The position numbers and the translations under genes were made by a program. From positions 1,488,001 through 1,552,000 of the forward strand of contig NC_133105.1 in assembly GCF_022965805.1 (NCBI RefSeq): a DNA stretch of 64,000 nucleotides, read 5' to 3'. Positions 1 to 11,066 of the stretch are shown in pieces. The notes under the pieces are model-generated. The model was not told the DNA's origin and ran no database searches. It saw only the letters and a list, made by a program, of their open reading frames with translations. How positions within the stretch are numbered: position 1 is the stretch's first letter; every line of letters begins with the position of its first letter. Source of the stretch: Primulina eburnea (Eukaryota > Streptophyta > Magnoliopsida > Lamiales > Gesneriaceae).

Positions 1-38
1 ACATTTCATGAATGAAAGTTAAAATAATAAAAGATTAC

Positions 39-1397
39 CTGACAGACAAACATCTGTGCCCCGCCTTCGATAAACAGTGACTTCCTTCCAAAACGGTCCG
101 CAGATAAAATGGAGACAAGGGTGGCAACAGAATTCACACCCCCGGTGGCAACAGAAGAAATCAACGAGGCGTTGTTTCCAAACCCCATAGTTTTAAACAA
201 AACAGGAGAATAGAACATGAAAACATTCATTCCCGTGAATTGTTGGAAGAAGGGAATAAGAATAACAAACATAAGTTGAGGCCTATATTTCCTTTTACAC
301 AGATTTAACCAAGGGTTCTTTATTTTCTTGGATTCGATGCTAGCAGCCACTAGATCATTGAACTCCTCATCAACGTCATGGACTCCTCTGATTTCTCTCA
401 ACCTTGTTTTGGCTTCCTCTTTCCTATCTCGTTCAATCAGTGAGTTGGGTGTATCTGGGAGGAACAACGACCCCATGATGAAGATCAAGGCAGGTACAGC
501 GGCGCCACCTAAACTGATACGCCACCCGTTTTTGTGCGACGCTGTGAAATAGTTCAAAGCATATGCAGCCAAGATTCCAACGGTAATGGAAAGTTGGAAG
601 CAGATATTCAATGCCCCACGATATTTGTATGGAGCCATTTCGGACAGATATAACGGTGCAGACTGCGACAGAGATAATGAACGGAAGATTAGTTCACGGT
701 TTATGCATAGAATTTAATTCGAAAAACTATACCTGATTGGCGAAACCAATGCCGAAACCGAGAAGTGTACGACCCCCGACGAGCATCTTTTTGTTGTAGG
801 CAAATCCGTTGACCATAGCACCAATGAGGAAGAGGCCACCTCCTAAAAGCATGGAGAGGCGCCGCCCAAAAGCCCTAGTGACTTTGGAGGCGACAATGGA
901 CGCCAGCAGGGCAGCCAAATAAAGGGATGAAGTGAAAAGTGTCAAGATTGGATCGTTGAATTTGCAATATTGATTAGTGCTTCCAACGTTCAGTTCCTCC
1001 TTCCTGTACACCTTGGGAAAGAATTTCTCCAAGAAAGTAGGCATAGATGTCACCCCACCTACACAAACCAAAACGTACACTCCAGTAATTGTTAAAAAAA
1101 AAAACATACAAAAACATTTGGTATCAAATTGTTTCGTTAACATTTATTCTAAAAATTTAGTTTCGATGCTGAATTTGTAAGCGAAAATATTCATTTTCTG
1201 AAAGCAAATTTACTGACACAATCGAGTATCATACGATCATGGTTACACATAAACAAATATGGATTACCTGAAATTCCAATATCGTAACCAAAAATCAGGC
1301 CTCCCGTTGCACCAACAAGACACGTGAGAAGAACTTTACAGGTGAGTTTGCCGGGGTAAACCTTACGACTTCCCGTCACAATCATAGGGCCGCCCAT
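39..1397 (-). CDS. STP: Monosaccharide/H+ symporter (STP family), copy A, cut by window edge
   Basis: Sugar transport protein of the major facilitator superfamily, expected to bring hexoses into the cell with protons across the plasma membrane. Exons on the minus strand are 1397-1268, 1058-733 and 662-39, all with GT..AG borders and matching phases. The last exon, which would carry the C-terminal third, lies beyond the left edge. The start is the ATG at 1397 ([13 protein letters not shown]). Visible family marks are [18 protein letters not shown] across the first splice, [41 protein letters not shown] and RFGRKSLF. It differs from copy B (offset 8389 bases) at about four substitutions and one A-run indel in 1.39 kb. 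One substitution changes IMGS to IIGS and another GGAQ to GGVQ. No disabling change is seen, but completeness cannot be judged here. Confidence 0.9.
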
Positions 1398-2751
1398 TTT
1401 TTCTATCACGCACAAATAGTTCTGAAGAACTATTCGTTAATCAATGCAAATGCAAATGAACGAGCCTTTTTATTTATAAAAGATATTTCAGATAATATCG
1501 ATCGATTCCAATCTTATCGATTTATTTAACAGAATATCTAAACATCATAGATTTTGGATGATACGATTTTTTTCATAAAAAAGAAAAAGAAAAAGATGAT
1601 GATATTTTCTTTAGATTGTGCATAAACTTTTGATTTTCTAATCTAATCTAAATGTCTACATAACTTAACTACGAAAATAATTATTCTAGAAAACTAATTA
1701 CACAAGCACGTAAACGTGAATAGGGTTACTAGTTATTATTTATAAATTATTTATTTATTAATAAAAGTATGCATAATAAATGTTAAAAATTGTATCAATT
1801 ACCAATGTTAAAAATCGTACCAATTTTTTTGGTAATAATTTCTACTAAATTTTTTAAAAATAAACTGAAAAAGGTTTGACTAAAAATTAATTTTCATTCC
1901 CACAAAAAAAAAAAATGTTTGAATTTAAAAAAATTTGTAATGATAAGATTTAATTTTTATAATCAACAAACTCTATCATATCCGATTTTGTTATCAAATA
2001 TTTAAATTTAACTTGACAATCCAAATTTTACTGTATAATATAACTTCATTTATTTTAAAATTTTACTCAACACTTAATAAAATAATATATTGTTTTAAAA
2101 AATATATTCTTTAAAAAGGTTTAGTAAACATTTAAAATTTTCGATCCTTCCTCCATTTTGAAAAAAGGAATGGAACATGTAAAAATAATTTTTGAATTTG
2201 ATTTCCAAATCCTTGGAATTTTCAAATTCAGGTCAAATTCAAATCGTTTTAAAAAAAAACATAGTGTAAAGCTAAACATAAGTAACAAGAAGATATGTGT
2301 ATTTCATTTTCCTTATCCTTAGTTTTAACAAAATCTCAACCGAATAGCGTAATTATATATTTTACCAAGATCACAAAATATATAAAAATCTTAATCCCAG
2401 ACATTATATATTAGAATAAATTGATATTTAAAAAAAAACTTGCCTATATCGGTTCCGATTTAGTGGATATTTTATGGGTATTCAGTCACATATCTAAAAA
2501 TACAATGATATGGCATATTGTTATGTAACAATAAAAAATTTCAATATATTTCAAAAATAATAATAAATAAATAAATAAAACATGCCAGTATTATTTCAAT
2601 AATAAATGGAGGAAATCAAATCTAATTTGACCTACGAAAATAAAGAAAATTAAATTTTCATACCCACTTATAACACCTATTTCTAATATATTTACTCACG
2701 TGTAAAATCGCAAGCACAAGAAGGAAACTGAAACTGAATTTAACCGATACA
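1398..2751. other. AT-rich 5' flank of STP copy A
   Basis: No gene is seen. The first few hundred bases resemble the 5' flank of copy B (9788 onward), but with many substitutions and indels, unlike the near-identical coding regions. Around 2330-2560 there is one copy of a dispersed sequence that recurs near 6470-6630, 6900-7060, 11940-12060 and 12360-12700. It reads roughly 'AATCTTAATCC..AGACATT..TAGAATAAATTGATATTT' followed by a degenerate GGTT(C/A)CG block. Confidence 0.5.
1470..1479 (-). promoter_or_regulatory. Probable TATA box of STP copy A
   Basis: The minus strand reads TATAAATA about 75 bases upstream of the ATG at 1397, a usual plant TATA distance. The matching site of copy B (9853-9860) reads TATAAATG. 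Position and sequence are direct observations; function is inferred. Confidence 0.45.
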
Positions 2752-2799
2752 AAAACTAACTCTATCTCTCTATCCTCTGCCATTTCAAGAAAACTTGGA

Positions 2800-3300
2800 T
2801 CCTTGTGCCATTTAGAATCCATATGCTCGATGGCCTTATTATCTTCATGATCATCCTACAAATCAGGCTCGTCTGGTTTAAAAAGCTTTGGCATCCTCAA
2901 ACTGGATTCACCAGGTTCGACGAAGCAACTTTTTGAATGGTCCTTTTCTTCGTGTTTGCAGCAAATTTCGAGGCAAGTATGGTCGCCCCAAGTAGCTGTG
3001 CATTGTTGTCTATATTGTTAGACACACTGTTGTCGTCTTCATCCAACAGTTCATCTTCTTCATCCGACCTTTGAATGTAGCACAAGCTTTCGTTCTGTGA
3101 TAGTTCCTCTGCTAGTTTCCTTCTCCTGAACCTTCTCCATGCCGCTTGTACGATGCAAGATCCCCAAGTTCTCCATTGGTGAGAATAGAATCTGCATGTA
3201 CGTTGTAATTAACTTCTTGCTGCGGAGAAGTTTGAAATGATTTGCCACAAATCTGAGTTTTCTGCACGAAGTGCAAATGCTTCTACTTCAGTAATTGATT
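2800..3300 (-). pseudogene. Decayed coding fragment X, left copy (family not recognised)
   Basis: On the minus strand several short open stretches in different frames look protein-like: an acidic run with DEEDELLDEDDNSVSNN, then LLGATILASKFAANTKK, and a separate frame with NHFKLLRSKKLITTYMQ. The inverted partner at 14160-14660 (plus) preserves the same stretches with its own changes, for example NYTKKM in place of NTKKR. Frames are broken and no start-to-stop gene is possible. I do not recognise the family. The shared protein-like text in two diverged copies suggests an old exon captured before duplication. Confidence 0.4.
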
Positions 3301-3470
3301 TTAAAACTAATTTTTAAATTGGGTTCATCTCACATTTAAAAACTTCTTGCTGTGGAGAAGTTTGAAATGATTTGCCACGAATCTGAGGTTTTCTGCACGA
3401 AGTGCAAAGGCTTCTACTTCAGTAATTGATTTAAAAACTAATTTTAAAATTGGGTTCATCTCACATTTAA
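3211..3470. repeat. 130-bp direct tandem duplication inside the left arm
   Basis: The unit beginning AACTTCTTGCTG at 3211 starts again at 3341 with only a few changes (GCGG to GTGG, ACAA to ACGA). The right arm has one copy near 14130-14260. The duplication therefore arose in the left arm after the two arms separated. Confidence 0.85.
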
Positions 3471-4836
3471 ATCCATATAAATCATCATAAAATAAAAATA
3501 TTTTAGAAAATTATAGAAACAACCCACGTCGGTCCTTGATTTCTAGTAACTACGTGAATTTGTTCATATTTCATGATACAATAGTCCAAGGTTGTTTCTT
3601 ACAACGGTTTCTTTTTTTAAACTAAGATAACTATGCATTCTTTTATGAACATGATCTGGGCTTCCTAAATATATTATTATGTAATTCTTTATGTTTATGC
3701 AAATCAAGGGATCAACAAATAAAGAAATCAATTTATTAGTAAGGAACAACTACTTTTTAAATTGTGATGGTGTAGAAGTCCGAAATATTCTAGAAAAATG
3801 AAGAATGCTAGAAGATCGAAATTTGAAGACTCGGTCTAGATTCTAGAATGCGACAAAAGATTTTAGAAGATTATGGAATTTTCTATAGAACTAAATATGA
3901 CTCGGGAGCTCTCTAGAACAATCTATCATGTACAAATCGATGTAGGTGTACTTTTGAATTTTCTAGAACAATATATTAACATACGATAGTAGCTCCTAGA
4001 AAATTATAGAGGACAATCAAGTGAGTTATTCCACCCATAAATAAGGGAGTCAACCACATTTGCAGCACACAAGAATCCGATAACCAAAATTTTCAATACA
4101 AATTGTTGAATAAAAATATATAACAAAATTATATTTTCTTCAATAAAGTCTTCTTTTTATACAAAATTCTAAACAAGTCCTAAAACTAGATTTTGAGTAT
4201 CATTTTATAATTTTTTTAAAATAAATAAATAGACCGTGCATGAAATTATCATTATATTAGCATGTAGACTCTTTTTTTGTAGTACATGAGTGTACATTAA
4301 TGATGACAATTAGTATATACCACTACATATATAAGTATAATGAGTGTGCTAGTGATTACTTAAGGGTGTCTATTATTGGAAAAATGAACAGTGAAGCATA
4401 GGGTAATTTGGTATTTGAGGTTGCATGTGATTATTGCTGTAAATTGATTTCAATAATATTCTTGAACTCCAAATTTCAAGAATATTTGAATATTTTTTAG
4501 AAAGTAAAATGTACTTAGATAATGCAAGATAAGATCTTAATTATATGGATATGTTTTTTTCCAAAGTTTTGATATCCATAGCTATATATAAGATAATCGA
4601 ATGCTGATATAATTCCATGAACATCTTGGATAAAATTTTGAACTCATAGATTTCTTATTTGTTGTGATAACTTGTGGAATAAATGTATTTTTTAAAGGTC
4701 GATTGGATACTTTTAATTGTTTTGAATAATTTTACCATAGGAAGTTTAAATTTTTGGCAATAGTTTTTTAAAACGTACAAACAAATACAAAATGATTAAT
4801 CTATAAACACGCCCAAATTTAAAAGTGTTTTGTGCA

Positions 4837-5603
4837 CAACAATTCACGGGCATGAATGTTTTCATGTTCTATTCTCATGTTTTGTTTAAAATTATTGGAT
4901 TTGGAAACAACGCCTCGTTGATTTCTTCTGCTGCCACTGGGGGTGTGAATACTGTTGCCACCCTTGTCTCTAGTTTATCTGCAGACCGTTTTGGAAGGAA
5001 GGGGCTGTTTATCGAAGTCGGTCGTCAGGTAATCTATTATTATTCTTATTTAAACTTTCAATCATGAAACTTTTATCATTTCTAAAAAAAAATTAAATAA
5101 TTAAATAAAATTGATGCATATTTTTATCACATCATGCATTTGCTAAAAAATTTGGACTAAGCGGACAACTCGATGAACTGTCGAAATCGTTTGACTTTGG
5201 TGGTTGTAGCAATCTGCATATATATAGCGGGTTTTGCGTGGTCCTGGGGCCGTTGGGATGGCTGGTGCCGAGCGAGATTTTGCCACTCGAGGTTCAATCT
5301 GCGGGACAGAGTGTCAATGTTTGTGTGAACATGATTTTCACATTTGTCATAGCCCAAATATTCACGATGATGCTATGTCACTTGAGGTATTTTTTATTCG
5401 TCTTTTTCGTGTTCTTTGTGTTTGTTATGACATGTTTCATCATCAAGTACTTCCCGGAGACAAAGGGCATTCCGATCGAGGAGATGGTCGATATATGGAA
5501 GACTCACCCCCACTGGAAGAGGTTTGTTAATGATGAGAATGAGAACAACGATTCCAAAGTTGAGATGTTCGAGGGTATTACCATTGTCAAGGACTTGCCT
5601 TGA
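4837..5603 (+). pseudogene. Broken STP sugar transporter copy C (3' part only)
   Basis: This is the C-terminal part of the same transporter as copies A and B, on the opposite strand. It starts abruptly inside exon 3 ([16 protein letters not shown]) exactly where the inverted-repeat arm ends. The exon 3 donor GTAATC is kept (near 5029), but the residues around MFVCQ are lost, giving EVGRQ. In exon 4 the start of the exon is altered, there is a shift near SFDFGG, and one G of the run in TGGTCCTGGGGCC is missing, so SWGPLGW is broken. From [16 protein letters not shown] onward the frame is open through [12 protein letters not shown] to the stop at about 5603. Exons 1-2 and most of exon 3 are absent. 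It cannot encode a 12-helix transporter. Confidence 0.9.
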
Positions 5604-6637
5604 TAATATTTTTTATTTGGAAAAAACATTTGTTAGTGTTAGTTTAAATAGGTAGATTTTAGGATTTGGTATGGTGAACTTTCGGTTGCAATTAAATTTC
5701 TTTTATTAGGCTTTGATATTTTTCGTCTTAGTCAATTTTTATATACTATTGTTTTGCAGTATATTTAACTTAAAATGATGTTTAGTGACGTTTTCGAATA
5801 AATAACTATGTCAAAAATAAAATATAAAATAAAAAGAATGATTACCTTTTGTTTTTAATAATTATCATACTTGTTTATAATTCGGTATTTCACCAACTCT
5901 TTTACCTAGTTTTGACTTTACTGGCTTTATACGATTAATTATGTTTACATATCTTTTACCAAAATTTTTAAAAAAAATTAATCACTTTATTTGGTAGTCT
6001 TTCTCGCCATCTTTGTTAAATTTTATTTTATTCGTGTTTTATTTATATTGTAGATTGAATTTAAAAATTTACGTTCGATTATTTTTTTAATCCTACATTT
6101 TTTTTCTTCATTCAATTAATTGATTAGTATATAAGAGTCAACATAGTTTGTCTGCACAAAATGTGCATAAAAACATATTCAACAAGATTTATTATTTTTT
6201 AAACATTTTTAGTTTGCAACTTTAACTTCATAGATTCTAAATTCAAAATTTAATGAAAAAATAATTTTTTGAGAAAATATCATTTAGTAAAAATTTAAAA
6301 TTTTCAATCCTTTATTTTGAAACAAGAAATGGAATTAATTGCAATTTGAAAATTGTCTTTTTTAAAAATAAAAAATTAATCCAACTTGCAAATGTTTTTC
6401 TGTTTTAAAACATTTTGTAAAAAAAGAGTTATGAAGTTAATTTTCTTTATCTTTAATTTTAACAAAATCTCAATCGAATATCATAACCGAGATTCCAAAA
6501 TATATATAAAAATCTCAATCCCGGATATTTAGCTCTAGAACAAATTAATAGTTCCAAAAAAGTTGGTTTTCAGTTATCGGTTACAGTTCACGTGTTATTT
6601 TATAGTATATAACAATAAAATATGTCATTACTTTTCA

Positions 6638-6687
<50 letters not shown>

Positions 6688-6690
6688 AAT
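5604..6690. repeat. Inner palindrome arm, 3' flank of copy C
   Basis: This stretch matches the reverse complement of 6870-7859, the 3' flank of copy B, at what looks like 85-90% identity. For example, the segment with TTTCGGTTGCAATTAAATTT just after the stop is shared. There is no gene. It ends in an (AAT)n run at 6639-6685. Confidence 0.85.
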
Positions 6691-6868
6691 GATTTTATTT
6701 TATATAAAGGAATAAAATAGGTCTTATAAGTTTGGATTCGTAATTTAATTTTCTTTATTTCCATAGCTAAAATTTTGTAATTTATTTTTCTTTATTTCCA
6801 TAGCTAAAATGGGATTAGATGTCCTTTCTTCTTTTCTTTTTCTTTTTGAAAGAAATAATGCCATTTAT

Positions 6869-6908
<40 letters not shown>
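6639..6908. repeat. Palindrome centre with paired (AAT)n / (ATT)n microsatellites
   Basis: An AAT run at 6639-6685 and a second run at 6869-6908 that flips from AAT to ATT at about 6888 bracket a spacer of some 180 bases. The spacer holds a short direct duplication (TTTCTTTATTTCCATAGCTAA near 6750 and again near 6785) and a pyrimidine-rich run at 6822-6850. This is the symmetry centre of the surrounding inverted duplication. Confidence 0.75.
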
Positions 6909-7859
6909 TGAAAAATAATGACATATTTTATTGTTATACTTGACATCCTATAAAATAACACTTGAGATAACCGAAACCCAACTTTTTGGAAATATTAAAT
7001 TGTTCTAGAGGCTAAATATCCGGGATTAAGATATATAGATATAAATATTGGGATATTCGGTTGAGATTTTGTTAAAATTAAAGATAAGGAAAATTAAATT
7101 CATCTATCATTTTTACCAATATTTTAAAAAATAAAAAATTTACAAGTTGGATTTGATTATTTTTTTTAAAAAAAAGACAATTTTCAAATTGCAAGTTCCA
7201 TTTCTTGTTTCAAAATAAAGGATTGAAAATTTTAAATTTTTACTAAACATTATGATCTTTTCTCAACAAATTATTTTTTAATTTAATTTTTAAGTTAGGA
7301 TCTATGAAGTTATAGATGCAAACTAAATTTTTTTACAAAATAATAAATATTGATGAATATTTTTTTATGCACATTTTTTGGTAGACAAACTATATTGACT
7401 CGTATATACTAATCAATTAATTGAATTAAGAAAAAAAAAATGTAGGCTTAAAAAAATTATTGAACGTAAATTTAAATTCGATCTACGATCTAAATTAAAC
7501 ATGAATAAAATAATATTTAACTATATCAAAATTAGATAAAATAGTTGATCAAATATCGAATTATAAACAAGTATGACAATTTATTAAAAACAAAGGGTAA
7601 TCATTCTTTTTTATTTTATAATTTGCACATATTTTATTTTTAACATAGTGATCAATAAATCGAAAACGTCACTAAAACATCATTTTAAATTAAATAGGTT
7701 CTAAAACGATAGTATATAAAAATTGACTAAGACGAAAAATACCAAAGCCTAATAAAATAAATTTAATTGCAACCGAAAGTTATCCATTCCAAATCCTAAA
7801 ACATACCTATTTAAACCAAAACTGACAAATGTTATTTTTTTCCAAATAAAAAAATATTA
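6870..7859. repeat. Inner palindrome arm, 3' flank of copy B
   Basis: Reverse-complement partner of 5604-6690; AT-rich and without genes. The copy of the dispersed 'GGATTAAGAT..ATATTCGGTTGAGATTTTG' sequence near 7010-7080 is the mirror of the one near 6470-6540. Confidence 0.85.
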
Positions 7860-9787
7860 TCAAGGCAAGTCCTTGACAACGATGATACCCTCGGACATCT
7901 CAACTTTAGCATCCTTATTCTCATTCTCATCAGTGACAAACTTCTTCCAGTAGGAGTGACCCTTCCATATATCGGCCATTTCCTCGATTGGAATGCCCTT
8001 TGTCTCCGGGAAGTATTTGATGATGAAACATGTCATAAGAAACACAAAGCACGCAAAAAAGACGAACAAAAAGTACCTCAAATGACATAGCATCATCGTG
8101 AATATTTGGGCTATGACAAATGTGAAAAACATGTTCACACAAACATTGACACTCTGTCCCGCAGATCGAACCTCGAGTGGCAAAATCTCGCTCGGCACCA
8201 GCCATCCCAACGGCCCCCAGGACCAGGCAAAACCAGCTATGTATATGCAGATTGTTACAACCACCCCAGTCGCAAACTTTCTCGACAGTTCAGCCGGGTG
8301 CCCGCTTAGTCCAAACTTGCTCGCAATACAATAGGTTATAATAATCTGCATCAAGTTTATTTTAATTGTTTTTTTAAAAGAAAAAATGTACATTTCATGA
8401 ATGAAAGTTAAAATAATAAAAGATTACCTGACAGACAAACATCTGTACCCCGCCTTCGATAAACAGTGACTTCCTTCCAAAACGGTCCGCAGATAAAATG
8501 GAGACAAGGGTGGCAACAGAATTCACACCCCCGGTGGCAACAGAAGAAATCAACGAGGCGTTGTTTCCAAACCCCATAGTTTTAAACAAAACAGGAGAAT
8601 AGAACATGAAAACATTCATTCCGGTGAATTGTTGGAAGAAGGGAATAAGAATAACAAACATAAGTTGAGGCCTATATTTCCTTTTACACAGATTTAACCA
8701 AGGGTTCTTTATTTTCTTGGATTCGATGCTAGCAGCCACTAGATCATTGAACTCCTCATCAACGTCATGGACTCCTCTGATTTCTCTCAACCTTGTTTTG
8801 GCTTCCTCTTTCCTATCTCGTTCAATCAGTGAGTTGGGTGTATCTGGGAGGAACAACGACCCGATGATGAAGATCAAGGCAGGTACAGCGGCGCCACCTA
8901 AACTGATACGCCACCCGTTTTTGTGCGACGCTGTGAAATAGTTCAAAGCATATGCAGCCAAGATTCCAACGGTAATGGAAAGTTGGAAGCAGATATTCAA
9001 TGCCCCACGATATTTGTATGGAGCCATTTCGGACAGATATAGCGGTGCAGACTGCGACAGAGATAATGAACGGAAGATTAGTTCACGGTTTATGCATAGA
9101 ATTTAATTCGAAAAACTATACCTGATTGGCGAAACCAATGCCGAAACCGAGAAGTGTACGACCCCCGACGAGCATCTTTTTGTTGTAGGCAAATCCGTTG
9201 ACCATAGCACCAATGAGGAAGAGGCCACCTCCTAAAAGCATGGAGAGGCGCCGCCCAAAAGCCCTAGTGACTTTGGAGGCGACAATGGACGCCAGCAGGG
9301 CAGCCAAATAAAGGGATGAAGTGAAAAGTGTCAAGATTGGATCGTTGAATTTGCAATATTGATTAGTGCTTCCAACGTTCAGTTCCTCCTTCCTGTACAC
9401 CTTGGGAAAGAATTTCTCCAAGAAAGTAGGCATAGATGTCACCCCACCTACACAAACCAAAACGTACACTCCAGTAATTGTTAAAAAAAAAAAACATACA
9501 AAAACATTTGGTATCAAATTGTTTCGTTAACATTTATTCTAAAAATTTAGTTTCGATGCTGAATTTGTAAGCGAAAATATTCATTTTCTGAAAGCAAATT
9601 TACTGACACAATCGAGTATCATACGATCATGGTTACACATAAACAAATATGGATTACCTGAAATTCCAATATCGTAACCAAAAATCAGGCCTCCCGTTGC
9701 ACCAACAAGACACGTGAGAAGAACTTTACAGGTGAGTTTGCCGGGGTAAACCTTACGACTTCCCGTCACAATCATAGGGCCGCCCAT
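7860..9787 (-). CDS. STP: Monosaccharide/H+ symporter (STP family), copy B, complete
   Basis: Complete hexose/proton symporter gene of the plant STP family, expected at the plasma membrane. Exons on the minus strand are 9787-9658, 9447-9122, 9051-8428 and 8345-7860. Lengths 130, 326, 624 and 486 sum to 1566 bases, 521 aa plus stop, the usual family size. Motifs in order are [53 protein letters not shown] (the family usually has PE(S/T)P), [41 protein letters not shown] and [12 protein letters not shown]. Cys75 (NQYCKF) and the late Cys in MLCHLRYF match the pair that closes the extracellular lid in STP10. No broken frame or bad splice site is seen, so I expect it is functional. The exact Arabidopsis orthologue is not assigned. 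Confidence 0.93.
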
Positions 9788-9853
9788 TTTTTCTATTCAC
9801 GCACAAATATTTCTGAAGAACTATTCGTTAATCATGCAAATGCAAGCCTTTTC

Positions 9854-10034
9854 ATTTATAAAAGATATTTCAGATAATATCGATTCAAATCTTATCGATT
9901 TATTTAACCGAATATCTAAACATATTAGATTTTGTAAAAAAAAACGTATTATCCAAAATCTACTATTTTAGATATTCGGTTAAATAAATCGATAAGATTG
10001 AAATCGATATTATCTGAAACATCTTTTATAAATG
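9854..10034. repeat. Foldback: inverted 65-bp arms next to the STP B promoter
   Basis: 9854-9918 (TTATAAAAGATATTTCAGAT .. ACCGAATATCTA) reappears as its near-perfect reverse complement at 9969-10034, with about 50 bases between. Copy A has only the first arm (1472-1545). The second arm is therefore an insertion specific to B's flank. Confidence 0.85.
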
Positions 10035-10896
10035 ATATAAAAAAAGGTGATGATATTTTGTTTAGATTGTGCATAAAATTTTGATTTTCTAATCTAATCT
10101 AAATGTCTAGAAAACTAATTATACAAGCACGTAAACGTGAGTAGGGTTACTAGTTATTATTTATTTCTTAATAAAAGTATGCATAATAAATTTTAAAAAT
10201 TTTACCAATTAGTAATGTTGAAAATTGTATCAATTTTTTTGGTAATAATTTCAAATTTTTTAAAAAAAAAATTGAAAAAGACTTGAATAAAAAGTTATTT
10301 TCATTCCCACTAATTTTCATAATAAAAAATAATGTTAGAATTTAACAAATTTTGTAATGATAAGATTTGAATTTTTATAATCAACAAACTCTATCATATC
10401 GATTTTGTTATCAAATATTTAAATTTAACCTGACAATCAAAATTTAACTCATGTATAATAATATAACTTCATTTATTTTAAAATTTTACTCAACACTTAA
10501 TAAAATAATATATTGTTTTTAAAAATATATTTTTAAAAAAGATTTAGTAAACATTTAAAATTTTCGATCATTCCTCCATTTTGAAAAAAAAGGATGGATC
10601 TCGTAAATGCTATTTAAAAAGCACTAAACCTTCAAAATGGAATTTGATTTCCAAATCCTTGGAATTTTCAAATTCATGTCAAATTCAAATCATTTTTTTT
10701 AAACATAGTGTAAAGCTAAACATAAGTAACAAGCAGAGTACCAAGGTAGATAATAACAGAGAATTATAGTTTAACCAAATTTTGTTAATGTTAAAGATTA
10801 AGATTCTGAGAACTAAGATCAATTGTTTTTATTATCACATAAACTAGATAAAGCCCAAATATAGGTGTAAGGTTTCGAAACCCAAAGATCATCAGT

Positions 10897-11066
10897 CAAA
10901 AATAATATTAATAATAAAATTATACGTAATAAATTTCAAAAATATTATTAATTATCTCTATTGAAAAAATGTTTGGGTAAAAAATAATATTAATAATAAA
11001 TTATATGTAATAAATTTCAAAAATATCTTAATCCATAGTCGCTACTGAAAAATGTTTGGGAAAAAA
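10897..11066. repeat. Direct tandem repeat, unit about 83 bp
   Basis: The unit beginning AAAAATAATATTAATAATAA and ending TGAAAAAATGTTTGGG occurs twice in a row with small changes. It is non-coding. Confidence 0.7.

Larger units (their letters stand above)
2752..4836. repeat. Left outer arm of large inverted repeat (partner 12790-14698)
   Basis: The reverse complement of this stretch is found at 12790-14698. Clear anchors are 4827-4836 (GTGTTTTGTGCACA) against 12788-12805, the block near 4321-4380 against 13141-13220, and 2800-2960 against 14500-14650. The arm contains the decayed coding fragment at 2897-3248 and a 130-bp tandem duplication at 3211-3470. Its inner end at about 4836 abuts the broken STP copy directly. 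Confidence 0.85.

Noticed and set aside
328..552. Plus-strand frame inside STP exon 3, repeated at 8717-8941
   Set aside because: Exact antisense shadow of the transporter exon; its repetition reflects the gene duplication and not conservation of a protein.
7930..8205. Cysteine-rich frame in STP exon 4 (also 5234-5530)
   Set aside because: Alternate frame of the transporter exon; it includes the misread CVNMFFTF and PETKG segments.
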